Notes: generated by a model from the letters alone, not told the origin. Positions 42,317-52,638 are shown, counted from the first letter of the stretch. The stretch is 64,000 bases of DNA from Collinsella sp. AK_207A (GCF_902501965.1 NZ_CABWID010000018.1:62001-126000); one strand, 5' to 3'. Numbers and translations: made by a program.

Positions 42317-43933
42317 CTAGAACGTCACGTTGCCGAACTCCGAGAGCTTGAGGTTCGGGTTGTGCTCGATCGCCCAGTCCACGTTCCACGGACGCGTGAA
42401 GAGCAGCAGCTTGCCGCCGCGCATGTCCTCCACGGGCTTGGTGTCGCGCGTGAGATCGAGGCGTGCCAGGTCGATCTCGCCGGGCGCGTTGGCGATCCAG
42501 CGGATGTCGGAGTACGCGAGGTCCTGTCGGCGCACCTCCACGTGGTACTCGCTACGCAGGCGCTGCTCGAGCACCTCGAACTGCAGGACGCCCACCGCAC
42601 CCGCGATGACGCTCTCCATACCGCCGCCCACCTCGCGGAAGATCTGGATGGCACCCTCCTGGGCGAGCTCCTCCATGCCCTTCACGAACTGCTTGCGGCG
42701 CAGCGTGTCCACCTGGGTGATGCGGGCGAAATGCTCCGGCGCAAAGGTGGGGATGCCCGCGTAGCGCACCTTGGGAGCGCCCATGGACACGAGCGTGTCG
42801 CCGATGGCGAAGAGGCCGGGATCGAAGAGGCCCACGATGTCGCCGGCAACCGCGGTGTCCACCGTGGAGCGGTCATCCGCCATCATGGACGTGCCGCTCG
42901 CGAGCTTGACCTTGCGCCCGCCCTGCACGTGCCAGGCATCCATGCCGCGTTCGAACTTGCCGGAGCAGATGCGCAGGAACGCGATGCGGTCGCGATGGTT
43001 CTTGTCCATGTTGGCCTGGATCTTGAACACGAAGCCCGAGAAAGACGAGGTCGCAGGGTCCACGAGCTCACCCGTCTCCGCATCCTCGTGCGGCGTGGGC
43101 GCAGGCGCGAGCTCGAGGAAGCTCTCCAGGAAAGGCTCGACGCCGAAGTTGGTGAGCGCGGAGCCGAAGAACACCGGCGAGAGCTGGCCCGCACGCACGG
43201 CATCCAGGTCGAACACGCTGTCAGCGCCGTCCAGCAGCTCAATGTCGTCCATGAGGGTGTGGTGGTTCTCCTCGCCGATCAGCTCGTCCAGCTCGGGCGC
43301 GCCCAGCTCGGCCTGGATCTCGCCCACCTTCTTGGCGGCGTTGGCGCGGCCGTCGCCGTCGAACGCGATGACGCGACGGGCGCGGCGGTCGAACACGCCG
43401 CGGAAGTTGCGACCGGACCCGATGGGCCAGTTCATGGGATAGGTGCGGATTCCCAGCACGGACTCGATCTCGTCCATGAGGTCGAAGGGGTCGCGGGTGT
43501 CGTGGTCGAGCTTGTTCACGAAGGTGAAGATGGGGATGTGGCGCAGCGTGCATACGCGGAAGAGCTTGATGGTCTGCGCCTCCACGCCCTTGGCACCGTC
43601 GATCACCATGACCGCGGCGTCCGCCGCCATGAGCGTGCGGTAGGTATCCTCGGAGAAGTCCTGGTGGCCGGGGGTATCCAGAATATTCACGCAGCAACCC
43701 TGGTACTCGAACTGCAGCACCGAGGAGGTGACGGAGATGCCGCGCTGCTTCTCGATGTCCATCCAGTCCGAGACCGCGTGGCGCGCGCTCGACTTACCCT
43801 TGACGGAACCGGCCGTCTGCACGGCCCCTCCGTAGAGCAGAAGCTTCTCGGTGAGCGTGGTCTTGCCGGCGTCCGGGTGCGAGATGATGGCGAACGTGCG
43901 GCGGCGGCGAATTTCCTCGGGCAGGGGCAGCAT
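42317..43933 (-). CDS. prfC: Peptide chain release factor 3
   Basis: A 538-residue translational GTPase that recycles RF1 and RF2. G motifs: ISHPDAGKTTLTEKLLLYGGAVQ (G1), RGISVTSSVLQFEY (G2), LDTPGHQDFSEDTYRTL (G3), FVNKLDHDTRDP (G4). The RF3-specific insert SARHAVSDWMDIEKQRGI and the long C-terminal domains (GVLQFEVLEQRLRSEYHVEVR) are present. Length matches the family. It is the only plain-function gene between two repeat-bearing or divergent regions. Confidence 0.96.
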   Translation of the reverse strand: MLPLPEEIRRRRTFAIISHPDAGKTTLTEKLLLYGGAVQTAGSVKGKSSARHAVSDWMDIEKQRGISVTSSVLQFEYQGCCVNILDTPGHQDFSEDTYRTLMAADAAVMVIDGAKGVEAQTIKLFRVCTLRHIPIFTFVNKLDHDTRDPFDLMDEIESVLGIRTYPMNWPIGSGRNFRGVFDRRARRVIAFDGDGRANAAKKVGEIQAELGAPELDELIGEENHHTLMDDIELLDGADSVFDLDAVRAGQLSPVFFGSALTNFGVEPFLESFLELAPAPTPHEDAETGELVDPATSSFSGFVFKIQANMDKNHRDRIAFLRICSGKFERGMDAWHVQGGRKVKLASGTSMMADDRSTVDTAVAGDIVGLFDPGLFAIGDTLVSMGAPKVRYAGIPTFAPEHFARITQVDTLRRKQFVKGMEELAQEGAIQIFREVGGGMESVIAGAVGVLQFEVLEQRLRSEYHVEVRRQDLAYSDIRWIANAPGEIDLARLDLTRDTKPVEDMRGGKLLLFTRPWNVDWAIEHNPNLKLSEFGNVTF

Positions 43934-44038
43934 GGGCGGCCTTTCTTGATTGCGTGCGGGCTGAACCGCGTGCGATGCGTCAAACTCTTAGATGATACTG
44001 ATGTGGGACGGCGGAAGCGGCCGCGAACAGGAGGGACC

Positions 44039-44380
44039 ATGAACATCCAGATCTTCGGCACCAAGAAGAGCTTCGATACCAAGAAGGCGCAGCGCTACTT
44101 TAAGGAGCGGCGCATCAAGTTCCAATTCGTGGACCTGCGCGAGAAGGGCCTCTCCAAAGGTGAGCTGCAGTCCGTGGCGAACGCGGTGGGCGGCCTCGAC
44201 CGCCTGCTCGACCCCAAGGCCAAGGACGAGGACACCCTGGCCCTCATCCAGCACCTGGTGCCGGCGCAGCGCTTTGAGAAACTGCTCGAGAACCAACAGG
44301 TGCTGGCGGAGCCCATCGTGCGAAACGGCCACCAGGCCACCATCGGCTACCAGCCCGACGTCTGGAAGAGCTGGGAGTAA
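44039..44380 (+). CDS. ArsC/Spx-family protein with Cys-to-Ser change
   Basis: A 113-residue thioredoxin-fold protein of the arsenate reductase-like family. It starts MNIQIFGTKKSFDTKKAQRYF and continues KFQFVDLREKGLSKGELQSVANAVGG, with the C-terminal ENQQVLAEPIVRNGHQATIGYQPDVWKSW, typical for the group. In relatives the loop reads KCFDTKKA with a catalytic cysteine; here it is Ser11, and there is no cysteine anywhere in the protein. It cannot be a thiol reductase, so a binding or regulatory role is more likely. The ATG at 44039 with GGAGG upstream is clear. It is divergent from prfC. Confidence 0.85.
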   Translation: MNIQIFGTKKSFDTKKAQRYFKERRIKFQFVDLREKGLSKGELQSVANAVGGLDRLLDPKAKDEDTLALIQHLVPAQRFEKLLENQQVLAEPIVRNGHQATIGYQPDVWKSWE

Positions 44381-44507
44381 CGGCACGGACACGGGGCAGC
44401 CGCGGGTGCAGGATAACGGCGCAGACGCAGGGTCGCCGCGCCGACGCGCCCGGGGCAGTGCCACGCGTCCAGCCGCTCGACACCGGCGCACCCACCCGGC
44501 ACCACGC

Positions 44508-44880
44508 CTAGACGAACTCGATCGTCCCGCGCTCAGCGTCCATGCCGGCCACGCGGGCGAGGCTCTCCACGCGGTACCCCCCCCGCTCGCGCAGACGGCC
44601 GCCACCGCCCTGGAACGCCTTCTCCACCGCGATGCCGATACCGGCCACGTTCGCCCCGGCAAAAGCACAGAGGCGAATCAGCCCCTCGAGCGCGCAGCCA
44701 TTGGCCAGAAAGTCATCGATGATGAGCACGTTCTCGCCCGCGGAGAGAAAGCGCCGTCCCACGATCACGGGGTACTCGCGCTGCTTGGTGAACGAATAGA
44801 TGGTGGTGGCGTACTGGTCGTCGTCGAGGTTGATGGACCGGGCCTTCTTGGCAAAGATCACCGGCAGGTCCGGACTCAGC
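44508..44880 (-). pseudogene. xpt: 5'-truncated xanthine phosphoribosyltransferase
   Basis: The frame from 44880 to the stop at 44508 encodes the C-terminal about 120 residues of Xpt: [29 protein letters not shown], then [27 protein letters not shown] (PRPP-binding motif) and [22 protein letters not shown]. The N-terminal about 70 residues, which include part of the substrate site, are absent. Similarity begins within a few bases of the stop codon of the large activase gene (44882-44884), so a deletion or rearrangement joined the two. No ATG or good ribosome site precedes the remaining part. Probably inactive. Confidence 0.8.
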
Positions 44881-44881
44881 G

Positions 44882-47800
44882 CTAGCCGCGCACGCCGCGG
44901 CCCAGGCGCTCGGCCACGCGCTCCACGGCGTCGTCGCCGAACGCGCCGCAGCCACCCGTGCCGCAACTGTCACCCTCATGGTGCGGGCGGAACTTCTGGT
45001 CCACCATGTCCTGCGCGAGCGGGCGCACCGGCTCCATCTTGAAGCCCTTGCCCGCGCGCAGGTTCTCCTTCGCCACCGAGATCATCAGCTTGATGCGGTT
45101 CAGCTGATTCACCTCTGAGGCGCCCGGGTCGTAGTCCACGGCCACGATGTTGCTCTCGGGGTGCTGGCGGCGCAGCTCCTTGATCACGGCCTTGCCCACC
45201 ACGTGGTTCGGCAGGCACGCGAACGGCTGCGTGCAGATGATGTTCGGCGCGCCGTGGTCGATGAGGTCGAGCATCTCGGCCGTGAGCAGCCAGCCCTCGC
45301 CCATGTTGTTGCAGAGCGAGAGCACGCTCGTGGCCTTCTTGGCCATCTCGGAGATGGGCTCGGGCCGCTCGAAGCGCGTGGACTGCTCGAGCAGCTCGTC
45401 CACCGGCTTGCGCATCCAGTCGACGAGCCCCACCACGGCGTCCATGGCGCCGCGCGTGGTGGCCTTGCTGCCCAGCTCGTCCTTCTGCAGCTTGGCGTTG
45501 CTCATGGAGTAGAGGAAGAAGTCGAGCAGGCCCGGCACCACGGCCTCGCAGCCCTCGTGCTCGATGACGTCCACCACGTGGTTGTTGGCCGTGGGATGGA
45601 ACTTCACGAGGATCTCGCCCACCACGCCCACACGCGGCTTGGTGCCCTCGCCCACAAGCGGCATGGTGTCGAACGCGTGGATAGCCTCGCGCGAGAGCTT
45701 GGTGAAGCTCCGGCGCGTAAAGCTCGGCGCCTCCTTGCGGGCGCGGGCCATGAACTCCTCAAAGAGCGCATTGGCAGCACCCGGCTCCGCCTCGTAGGGA
45801 CGGCAGCGGTAGAGCATCTGCATCATCACGTCGCCGAAGAGCACGCTGTACACGGCGGCCTTGAGCATGGGAACCGTGAGCTTCCAGCCGGGGTTCTGCT
45901 CGTCGAGCTTCACCGCGGAAAGCGAGATGACGGGGATCTCGGGATGGCCGCTCTCGCGCAGCGCCTTGCGGATGAGCGCTATGTAGTTGGTGGCGCGGCA
46001 GCCACCACCCGTCTGGCTGATCACCACGGCGGTCTTGCTGAGGTCGTAGCGGCCGGACTCGATGGCCTCCATGATCTGGCCCGTCACCAGAATGGACGGA
46101 TAGCAGATGTCGTTGTTCACGTAGCGCAGGCCTGCCTCAACGGCCCCGCGGTCGGTGGAGGGCAGGAGCTCCAGGTTGTAGCCCGCGGCCTTGAAGACCT
46201 CCTTGATAAGGTCGAAGTGGATGGGCGCCATCTGCGGGCACAGGATGGTGTAACCCTCCTTCTTCATCTCCTCGGTGAAGGGAACCTTCTCCCACGCCGT
46301 GCTCTGCGCGCGGCGCTGCGCCTCGAGCGCATACTTGTGCGTGGCGAAAACCGGCGCATCCTGGCTCGGGGCCACGGGCGACCCGTCTCCCGGCTGGTAG
46401 CGCTCCCCTGCCGCCGCGGCCTCGGCAGCGCGCTCGGCCTCCTTGTCCTTGAGCGCCGCCATGAGCGAGCGGATGCGGATGCGCGCGGCACCCAGGTTGG
46501 AGACCTCGTCGATCTTCAGCACCGTGTAGATCTTGCCGGAAGCTTCCAGGATCTCCTGCACCTGGTCTGTGGTGAGCGCGTCCAGGCCGCAGCCAAAGCT
46601 GTTCAGCTGGATGAGATCGAGGTCGTTCCGCATGGTGACGAGCTTGGCCGCGCGGTAGAGGCGGCTGTGGTACATCCACTGGTCGACCACGCGGATGGGA
46701 CGATCGGGCCGCACCAGGTGCGCCACGGAGTCCTCGGTGAGCACCGCGAAGCCGAACGAGCTGATGAGCTCCGGCAGGGCGTGGTTGATCTCGGGGTCGT
46801 TGTGGTAGGGACGCCCGGCCAGCACGATGCCGTGCCCGCCATGGTCCTCGACCCACTTCATGGTCTCCTCGCCCAGCTCCTGGATGCGCTCGTGGAAGGC
46901 GGCGTCCTCCTCGTACGCGGCGTTCACGGCGGCGTTGATCTCGGAACGGGTGATGCGCGGACCCTCAACGCGGCCGCGGCCGGCCTCGGCGTCGGCTACG
47001 CGCTCCTGCGCGATGAGCTCGAAGAGGCGGCGCTTGAGCTCCACGCGGTCGTGGTAGGGCACGAAGGGATCCATGAACTCCACGTGCTTCTGGGCGATCT
47101 CGTCGATGTTCAACTTGAGCGCCTGCGGGTAGCTCATGACGATCGGGCAGTTGTAGGAGTTGCCCGCCTGCGGGTCCTCCTTGCGCTCCCAGCGGATGCA
47201 GGGCATCCAGATGAAGTCCACGTCCTTATCGATGAGGTTCATGATGTGGCCGTGGGAGAGCTTGGCCGGGTAGCACACGGACTCCGACGGCATGGACTCG
47301 ATGCCCGCCTCGTAGACTTTCTTGCTGGACTGGTCCGAGAGCACCACGCGGAATCCCAGGTGCGTGAAGAACGTGTGCCAGAAGGGGTAGTCCTCGTACA
47401 TGTTGAGCGCGCGCGGGATGCCCACCGTGCCGCGGATGGCCTCGTCCTCGGTCAGCGTGGGACGGTCGAAGAGCAGGCGGTTCTTCTCGGCAAAGAGGTT
47501 CGGGGCCTCGGTCTTCTTCTTGTGGGTGCCGGCACCCTTCTCGCAGCGGTTGCCGGTGATGAAGCGCCGACCGCCGCCAAAGTCGTTGATGGTGAGCTGG
47601 CAGTTGTTGGAGCAGCGGCCGCAGCGCGCATGGCGCTGCTTCACCGTGAGGTGCGCAATCTCGTCGGCCGAGAGGATGCCGGAAACGCCGTCCGCACCCG
47701 CGCGGTCGCGCGCGAGGAGCGCCGCGCCATAGGCGCCCATGCAGCCGGCGATGTCCGGGCGCACGGCGTTGACACCCGTGAGCTGCTCGAACGCACGCAG

Positions 47801-49498
47801 CGTGGCATCGGACATGAAGGTGCCGCCCTGGACGATCACCTGGGTGCCGATCTCTTTGGGGTCGCGCAGCTTGATGACCTTGAAGAGCGCGTTCTTGATG
47901 ACGGAGTACGAGAGGCCGGCCGCGATGTCGCCCACCGTGGCCCCCTCCTTCTGCGCCTGCTTCACACGGGAGTTCATGAAGACGGTGCAGCGGGAGCCCA
48001 GGTCAACCGGTGCCTTGGCCTCCATGGCGGCCTTGGCGAAGCTCCGCACGTCCATATTCATGGACACGGCGAAGCTCTCGATGAAGCTGCCGCAGCCCGA
48101 GGAGCAGGCCTCGTTCAGCATGATGTGCTCGATCACGCCGTCGCGCACGCGCAGGCACTTCATGTCCTGGCCGCCGATGTCGAGGATGAACTGCACGCCC
48201 GGCAGGAAGGCCTTGGCGCCGCGAAGGTGCGCCACGGTCTCGATCTCGCCGGAATCCGCCTTCAAGGCCTCGATGAGCAGCGCCTCGCCGTAGCCGGTGG
48301 TGGTCACGTGGCCGATCGTGGCGTCCGCGGGGATGTGCGCGTAGAAGTCGGCCATGATGGTCTTGGCCGTGCCCAGGATGTCGCCGTTGTTGTTGCCGTA
48401 CCAGGTGTGCAGGAGCTGGCCGTCCTCGCCCACCATCGCGGCCTTCATGGTGGTGGAGCCGGCGTCCAGGCCGATGAACACGCGCTTGCCGTGGTAGGCA
48501 GCGAGGTCCTCGCGCGGCACGACCTCCTTATCGTGGCGCGCATGGAACTCGGCGAGCGCGGCGTCATCGGCAAAGAGCGGGTCCAGACGGGCCACCTCGG
48601 AGCCCTGCGTGTCGCCGAGCGAATCGATGGCAGTGATAAGCTGGGAGAACGTAGACAGCTTCTCGGACTCGTGCGCCATGGCCGCACCGCTCGCCACGAA
48701 CAGGTGCGCGTTGGCGGGCACGATGCGGTGCTCCTCATCGAGCTCGAGCGTGAGGTAGAACCGGTGACGCAGCTCGGAGAGGTACTGGAGCGGGCCGCCC
48801 AGGAAGGCAACGTAGCCGCGGATGGGGCGGCCGCACGCCAGACCCGAGATGGTCTGCGTGACCACGGCCTGGAAGATGCTCGCGGCCACGTCCTCGGGGC
48901 GCGCGCCCTCGTTCAAGAGCGGCTGCACGTCCGTCTTGGCGAAGACGCCGCAGCGCGAGGCGATCGGGTAGATGGTGGTGGCGTTCTTGGCGAGCTCGTT
49001 CAGGCCGCTCGCGTCCGTGTGGAGCAGCGTGGCCATCTGGTCGATGAACGCGCCGGTGCCGCCCGCGCACGTACCGTTCATGCGCTGCTCGATGCCCTGG
49101 TCGAAGTAGATGATCTTGGCGTCCTCGCCGCCGAGCTCGATGGCCACGTCGGTCTGGGGGATAAGCGTCTCCACGGCGCGCTTGCTGGCGATGACCTCCT
49201 GCACGAACTCCAGGCCCAGCCACTGCGAGAGCAGAAGGCCGCCCGAGCCGGTGATGGCGCAGGTCATGGGCGTGTCGGGCAGCACCATATCGGCGCCGGC
49301 AAAGAGGTCGCGGGCGCAAGCGCGCACGTCGGTGTGGTGGCGCTGGTACTTGGCGTAGACGATTCTGTTCTCATCGTTCAGCACGGCGAGCTTCACCGTG
49401 GTGGAGCCCACGTCGATGCCCAGATGGAGCTGGCCGTGGACGTTCTCGGGATTCCAGATAGCCCCCTCAGGGGCCTCGATCTTCTTCTCTTCAGACAT
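44882..49498 (-). CDS. Acyl-CoA dehydratase activase-type protein (double BadF/HgdC domain plus DUF2229 and HgdB-like region)
   Basis: A 1538-residue protein with two ASKHA-type ATPase domains: [16 protein letters not shown] with [13 protein letters not shown] and [15 protein letters not shown] (about 27-290), and [19 protein letters not shown] with [13 protein letters not shown] and [14 protein letters not shown] (about 340-600). Each carries the cysteine of the family helix-cluster-helix site. A Cys-rich [13 protein letters not shown] follows, then a long C-terminal DUF2229 and dehydratase-subunit-like part. Known relatives activate 2-hydroxyacyl-CoA dehydratases; the physiological partner of this fused form is unknown. 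It starts directly after the TetR gene stop. The C-terminal [14 protein letters not shown] may bind a metal. Confidence 0.88.
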   Translation of the reverse strand: MSEEKKIEAPEGAIWNPENVHGQLHLGIDVGSTTVKLAVLNDENRIVYAKYQRHHTDVRACARDLFAGADMVLPDTPMTCAITGSGGLLLSQWLGLEFVQEVIASKRAVETLIPQTDVAIELGGEDAKIIYFDQGIEQRMNGTCAGGTGAFIDQMATLLHTDASGLNELAKNATTIYPIASRCGVFAKTDVQPLLNEGARPEDVAASIFQAVVTQTISGLACGRPIRGYVAFLGGPLQYLSELRHRFYLTLELDEEHRIVPANAHLFVASGAAMAHESEKLSTFSQLITAIDSLGDTQGSEVARLDPLFADDAALAEFHARHDKEVVPREDLAAYHGKRVFIGLDAGSTTMKAAMVGEDGQLLHTWYGNNNGDILGTAKTIMADFYAHIPADATIGHVTTTGYGEALLIEALKADSGEIETVAHLRGAKAFLPGVQFILDIGGQDMKCLRVRDGVIEHIMLNEACSSGCGSFIESFAVSMNMDVRSFAKAAMEAKAPVDLGSRCTVFMNSRVKQAQKEGATVGDIAAGLSYSVIKNALFKVIKLRDPKEIGTQVIVQGGTFMSDATLRAFEQLTGVNAVRPDIAGCMGAYGAALLARDRAGADGVSGILSADEIAHLTVKQRHARCGRCSNNCQLTINDFGGGRRFITGNRCEKGAGTHKKKTEAPNLFAEKNRLLFDRPTLTEDEAIRGTVGIPRALNMYEDYPFWHTFFTHLGFRVVLSDQSSKKVYEAGIESMPSESVCYPAKLSHGHIMNLIDKDVDFIWMPCIRWERKEDPQAGNSYNCPIVMSYPQALKLNIDEIAQKHVEFMDPFVPYHDRVELKRRLFELIAQERVADAEAGRGRVEGPRITRSEINAAVNAAYEEDAAFHERIQELGEETMKWVEDHGGHGIVLAGRPYHNDPEINHALPELISSFGFAVLTEDSVAHLVRPDRPIRVVDQWMYHSRLYRAAKLVTMRNDLDLIQLNSFGCGLDALTTDQVQEILEASGKIYTVLKIDEVSNLGAARIRIRSLMAALKDKEAERAAEAAAAGERYQPGDGSPVAPSQDAPVFATHKYALEAQRRAQSTAWEKVPFTEEMKKEGYTILCPQMAPIHFDLIKEVFKAAGYNLELLPSTDRGAVEAGLRYVNNDICYPSILVTGQIMEAIESGRYDLSKTAVVISQTGGGCRATNYIALIRKALRESGHPEIPVISLSAVKLDEQNPGWKLTVPMLKAAVYSVLFGDVMMQMLYRCRPYEAEPGAANALFEEFMARARKEAPSFTRRSFTKLSREAIHAFDTMPLVGEGTKPRVGVVGEILVKFHPTANNHVVDVIEHEGCEAVVPGLLDFFLYSMSNAKLQKDELGSKATTRGAMDAVVGLVDWMRKPVDELLEQSTRFERPEPISEMAKKATSVLSLCNNMGEGWLLTAEMLDLIDHGAPNIICTQPFACLPNHVVGKAVIKELRRQHPESNIVAVDYDPGASEVNQLNRIKLMISVAKENLRAGKGFKMEPVRPLAQDMVDQKFRPHHEGDSCGTGGCGAFGDDAVERVAERLGRGVRG

Positions 49499-50209
49499 CT
49501 AGTTCTCCTCTTCAGCGGGCGTGGCGAACGCCTCGGGGTCGAATTGCAGGTTCATGAGCTTCATACCGTACTCGGGCACGTTGATATCAATGGGCATGCC
49601 ATAGAGATCGCCCGGACGGGCGAAGGCGATGACGGTCATCACGCGAGCCATGGTGGCGGGTGATTCCACGAGTCCGCGCTCGAACCAGCGCTGGATCACG
49701 CCCGTCTCCGCAGCGACCACATAGGTAAGGTAGTAATCGAAGAAGGCGCCGAGCGCCAGCGGGAAGATGCCCGAGCGCATACGGCCCGAGATCTCCTCCT
49801 TCGCCATGTCCATGAGCTTCTTGATGAAGGCCGGGTCGCCGCCGGGGCCGAGCAGCGCGCCCACGAGCTCGCGGTTGACCGCAAGGTACTCGAGGAGCTC
49901 CGTGGCGCCGGGCGCCGGGCTCAGGTTCTCGATGCCTCGGTAGACCTCCGGCAGCGTGGTCGCCGAGATGGCGCGGACGCGCGCGCGAATCTCATCGAGC
50001 AGGCCGGCTTCGACCTGTTCGACAAAATCCGGGATGTCCTTGTAGTGGCTGTAGAAGGTGCGGCGCGTGAGGCCGGCGCGATCCGTGAGCGCCGCCACGG
50101 TCACGCGGCTCAGGTCATCGCCGGCATTGAGCTGCTCGGCGAGCGCCGTGCGCAGGGCAAGCTGCGAGCGCAGGCTGCGGCGGTCGCATTTCAGTTCTGC
50201 CTGGGGCAT
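49499..50209 (-). CDS. TetR-family transcriptional regulator
   Basis: A 236-residue regulator with an N-terminal TetR HTH: RSQLALRTALAEQLNAGDDLSRVTVAALTDRAGLTRRTFYSHYKDIPDFVEQVEAGLL. The remainder is a helical ligand-binding domain ending in an acidic PAEEEN tail. Its TAG stop is immediately followed by the ATG of the activase gene, so the two are co-translated and the regulator likely controls that gene together with itself. A palindrome upstream (50218-50256) is a plausible operator. Ligand unknown. Confidence 0.88.
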   Translation of the reverse strand: MPQAELKCDRRSLRSQLALRTALAEQLNAGDDLSRVTVAALTDRAGLTRRTFYSHYKDIPDFVEQVEAGLLDEIRARVRAISATTLPEVYRGIENLSPAPGATELLEYLAVNRELVGALLGPGGDPAFIKKLMDMAKEEISGRMRSGIFPLALGAFFDYYLTYVVAAETGVIQRWFERGLVESPATMARVMTVIAFARPGDLYGMPIDINVPEYGMKLMNLQFDPEAFATPAEEEN

Positions 50210-50217
50210 GTGCCTCC

Positions 50218-50256
50218 CTCTGTGCTATTACACGTCCCGCGTAGTATTGCACAGAG
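50218..50256. promoter_or_regulatory. Palindromic operator ahead of the TetR-activase operon
   Basis: CTCTGTGCTATTAC (50218-50231) and GTATTGCACAGAG (50244-50256) form an imperfect inverted repeat starting 9 bases upstream of the regulator's start. CTCTGTGC/GCACAGAG is perfect. TetR proteins commonly bind such sites over their own promoter. Confidence 0.65.
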
Positions 50257-50347
50257 TGTGAACGATTATGCGACCTCCACGGGTTCCGTACAGTCCGCTT
50301 ACGGCCCCGAGACGATACGGCGGGAGCGCCGGCGAGCAAGCCGCAGG

Positions 50348-50767
50348 CTAGCCCATGACCTCCGCCAGGCGCGGGTACACCTCGTCCAGCGTGTCGAACA
50401 TGCGGCCCATGGCGGCGATGCCGAAGAGGCCGGCCACCTCGGGTACCAGGAACACATCGCTCGCGCAGGTGAGCACATCGTCCTCGTCCATGCTGAACTT
50501 CACCCAGCGGTACGTGCCGTTCAGGTCGTTCAACAGCTCGAGCGCCTGGAGGCGTTTATCTGGGGCGGCCTCGCCCAGGCGCTCCACCTCCAGGTGCGCA
50601 CCGCGATCGTTCACGCGGAAGAGGATGGTGGTGGCGGGCAGATGGTGCCCTGCCCAGCCAACGCGGATGGTATCGATCATGTTGTCGTCCTCGAGCGGCG
50701 TATCGCTGCGATGCTCGATGCCGGCGGCGGACATCTCGCGCATGAGCTCGACGGAATTGGGATACAT
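50348..50767 (-). CDS. YbjN-domain protein
   Basis: A 139-residue soluble protein resembling the YbjN / type III chaperone-like domain: an N-terminal helix (SVELMREMSAAGI), TILFRVNDRGAHLEVERLG, then the ALELLNDLNGTYRWVKFSMDEDDVLTCASDVFLVPEVAGLFGI core, and a closing helical segment. The function of this domain is not settled. The start at 50765-50767 has GAAAGGA upstream. It lies alone between the TetR operon and a toxin-antitoxin pair. Confidence 0.72.
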   Translation of the reverse strand: MYPNSVELMREMSAAGIEHRSDTPLEDDNMIDTIRVGWAGHHLPATTILFRVNDRGAHLEVERLGEAAPDKRLQALELLNDLNGTYRWVKFSMDEDDVLTCASDVFLVPEVAGLFGIAAMGRMFDTLDEVYPRLAEVMG

Positions 50768-50987
50768 GGGAGTCCTTTCAACGACGCTCACCGCATTATC
50801 GCACGGACGCTTTCACGTTGACGGAATGAACGGGATGAGGCCGCGGACGCCTTCTCGAACTGGCCAGGCGTCTAGGCCGAGCCTCGACGGCGATCGCCCG
50901 ATGCCAAGGCGCCCTCACGCGCCACGAGCTTCCTCGTTCGGAACGATGCCGTCGCCAATGAAGCCGGGAATTAATGCCGGCCCTCGT

Positions 50988-51308
50988 TCATAGCCATGCC
51001 TCGTAATCTCGCGCGCCATGAAAGAAGCCGTGCACCACGATATGACGCTCTGCGTCATAGACCTTGTAGAAGATAAGGTAGTCGCCGACCACGAGCATAC
51101 GGTAGCCCCGCCGTGCGAGCGACCGGCGTCTGGGAACGAGACCCAGGCGAGGGAATCGGCCAAGGCTGCCGCACGCCTCTTCCAGACGATCCAACAGGTT
51201 GAATGCGGAGCGCTTCCCTGCAACCTCGGCCACGTAGGACACGATGTCCGCAAGCTGAGCGTCGGCGGTATCGGTTCGGAGAACTATGTAGCCGGCGTCG
51301 TCACACAT
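50988..51308 (-). CDS. ParE/RelE-family toxin (second module)
   Basis: A 106-residue toxin: IVLRTDTADAQLADIVSYVAEVAGKRSAFNLLDRLEEACGSLGRFPRLGLVPRRRSLARRGYRMLVVGDYLIFYKVYDAERHIVVHGFFHGARDYEAWL. The order of helices and strands and the GYRMLVVGDYLIFYKV segment fit the ParE/RelE superfamily, ParE or YoeB-like. The start overlaps the antitoxin stop by one base. It is distantly related to the toxin at 21568-21903. Confidence 0.86.
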   Translation of the reverse strand: MCDDAGYIVLRTDTADAQLADIVSYVAEVAGKRSAFNLLDRLEEACGSLGRFPRLGLVPRRRSLARRGYRMLVVGDYLIFYKVYDAERHIVVHGFFHGARDYEAWL

Positions 51309-51592
51309 CAGACTGCAGCCTCTTCACGTGCCGCGAGCTGCTTGCGCAGCTTATCGAACGACGTTGACAGGGAGGAGACGCGACCCTCCGCAACGTCACG
51401 CTCAGAGTCCGCGAGCGCGCTCAGCAACTCGAGCTCGGACTGCATTCGGCTGTACTCTTCATAGCCCAGAAGCACCGTGTCGCCGCGCCCGTTCACGGTG
51501 ATCACGGTCGGCCGGCGGGCCTCGCGGCACTCGCGCGAGACCTCAGCGTAATGATTGCGCAAGTCGGACGACGGACGGATGTTGGGTGCCAT
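51308..51592 (-). CDS. Phd/YefM-family antitoxin (second module)
   Basis: A 94-residue antitoxin: IRPSSDLRNHYAEVSRECREARRPTVITVNGRGDTVLLGYEEYSRM and a charged helical tail. Very similar in its first 40 residues to the antitoxin at 21900-22181 (IRPVSDLRNKFAEISRD), so the two modules could cross-talk. The start ATG 51590-51592 has AGGGGG upstream; a consensus promoter precedes it. Confidence 0.9.
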   Translation of the reverse strand: MAPNIRPSSDLRNHYAEVSRECREARRPTVITVNGRGDTVLLGYEEYSRMQSELELLSALADSERDVAEGRVSSLSTSFDKLRKQLAAREEAAV

Positions 51593-51624
51593 GACAACCC
51601 CCTTGGAATGACTTACTTTGTCAA

Positions 51625-51654
51625 ATTATAGCATGATATGACTATCTTCATCAA
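51625..51654 (-). promoter_or_regulatory. Promoter of the second toxin-antitoxin module
   Basis: TTGATG (51649-51654) and TATAAT (51625-51630) separated by 18 bases on the minus strand, 33 bases upstream of the antitoxin start. A partial palindrome GATAGTCATATC lies in the spacer and could be the operator. Confidence 0.75.
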
Positions 51655-51771
51655 TCCGGCTCAAGTTCTGTTATTCGCTACCCCCTACCAGCTGGAACGC
51701 AATCCCCGACAATCCGCTACACTCTCATACGTCCATTCGCTCGGCACATCACGAATCCGGGGGTTCCGCGC

Positions 51772-52638
51772 ATGATCAAGCTCTTCGCCACCGACTTGGA
51801 CGGTACGCTGCTCAACGCGTTTCACAAGGTGGACCGCACCATCCACCGCGCGGTGCGCACGGCGACGGATGCCGGTGCGCACGTGGTGGTGGCGACGGGC
51901 CGCACCTTTCGCCGCACGAGCGACTTCGGCTTTGCGGGCACCGGCATCGACGCCGCGGGCTGCAACGGCTCGCTCATCTTGAACCGCGAAGGCGAGGTCA
52001 TCTACCACGGCGTGATCGACCCCGCCTTTCTCGAGACCATGATCCGCGCGTTCCCGCAGATCTGCTTTGAGTGCGTGGGCGTGCGCAACACCTACGCGAC
52101 CGGCTCGTTCGAGGAGCGCCAGGCGGGCTTTAGGACCGACCGTCCCCTCCAGCGCATCGCCATGGTGGGCATGCGCCGGCGCCGCAAGCTCATGAGCACG
52201 GACACCCTGTTCTCGCAGCCGCTCTCCACCATCCTCGGGCACGACATCTGCAAGGTGAACGCGCGCACGGCGGACGAGGCCCTCGGCCGTGAGCTCACCG
52301 CGTTCCTCGCCGACCACCAAGACACCGTGGTGAACACGCCCTTCCAGCCCGTGATGTTCGAGATCACCGACAAAGCCGACAACAAGGGCGCAGCGGTTGC
52401 CCGTCTGGCCGCGTACTACGGCATCGACGAGGACGAGGTCGCGGTCTACGGCGACGGCGGCAACGACCTCGTCATGCTCGACCGCTTCGAGCACTCCTTT
52501 GCCACGAGCAACGCCAGCGACGCCGCCAAGCAGGCCGCCGGCACCGTCATCGGCAACTGCGCCTTCCACGCGGTCCCCAAGCACATGTTGAAGACGCTGC
52601 GCGACCAGGCGGCGACCCAGCGCTACACCACCATCTAA
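51772..52638 (+). CDS. HAD-superfamily Cof-type phosphatase
   Basis: A 288-residue cytoplasmic hydrolase of the Cof/type IIB group: motif I FATDLDGTLLN, motif II VVATGRTFRRT, the cap domain between, motif III lysine in TDKADNKGAAVARL and motif IV VYGDGGNDLVML, then ATSNASDAAKQAAGTVI. Substrates in this family are sugar phosphates or nucleotide-like compounds; none can be assigned. It stands alone and is followed by a bidirectional terminator. Confidence 0.92.
   Translation: MIKLFATDLDGTLLNAFHKVDRTIHRAVRTATDAGAHVVVATGRTFRRTSDFGFAGTGIDAAGCNGSLILNREGEVIYHGVIDPAFLETMIRAFPQICFECVGVRNTYATGSFEERQAGFRTDRPLQRIAMVGMRRRRKLMSTDTLFSQPLSTILGHDICKVNARTADEALGRELTAFLADHQDTVVNTPFQPVMFEITDKADNKGAAVARLAAYYGIDEDEVAVYGDGGNDLVMLDRFEHSFATSNASDAAKQAAGTVIGNCAFHAVPKHMLKTLRDQAATQRYTTI

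Noticed and set aside
44508-44966. An intact xpt gene starting upstream at 44966
   Set aside because: The first 29 residues of that frame are an Arg-rich shadow of the activase C-terminus and not the Xpt N-terminus.
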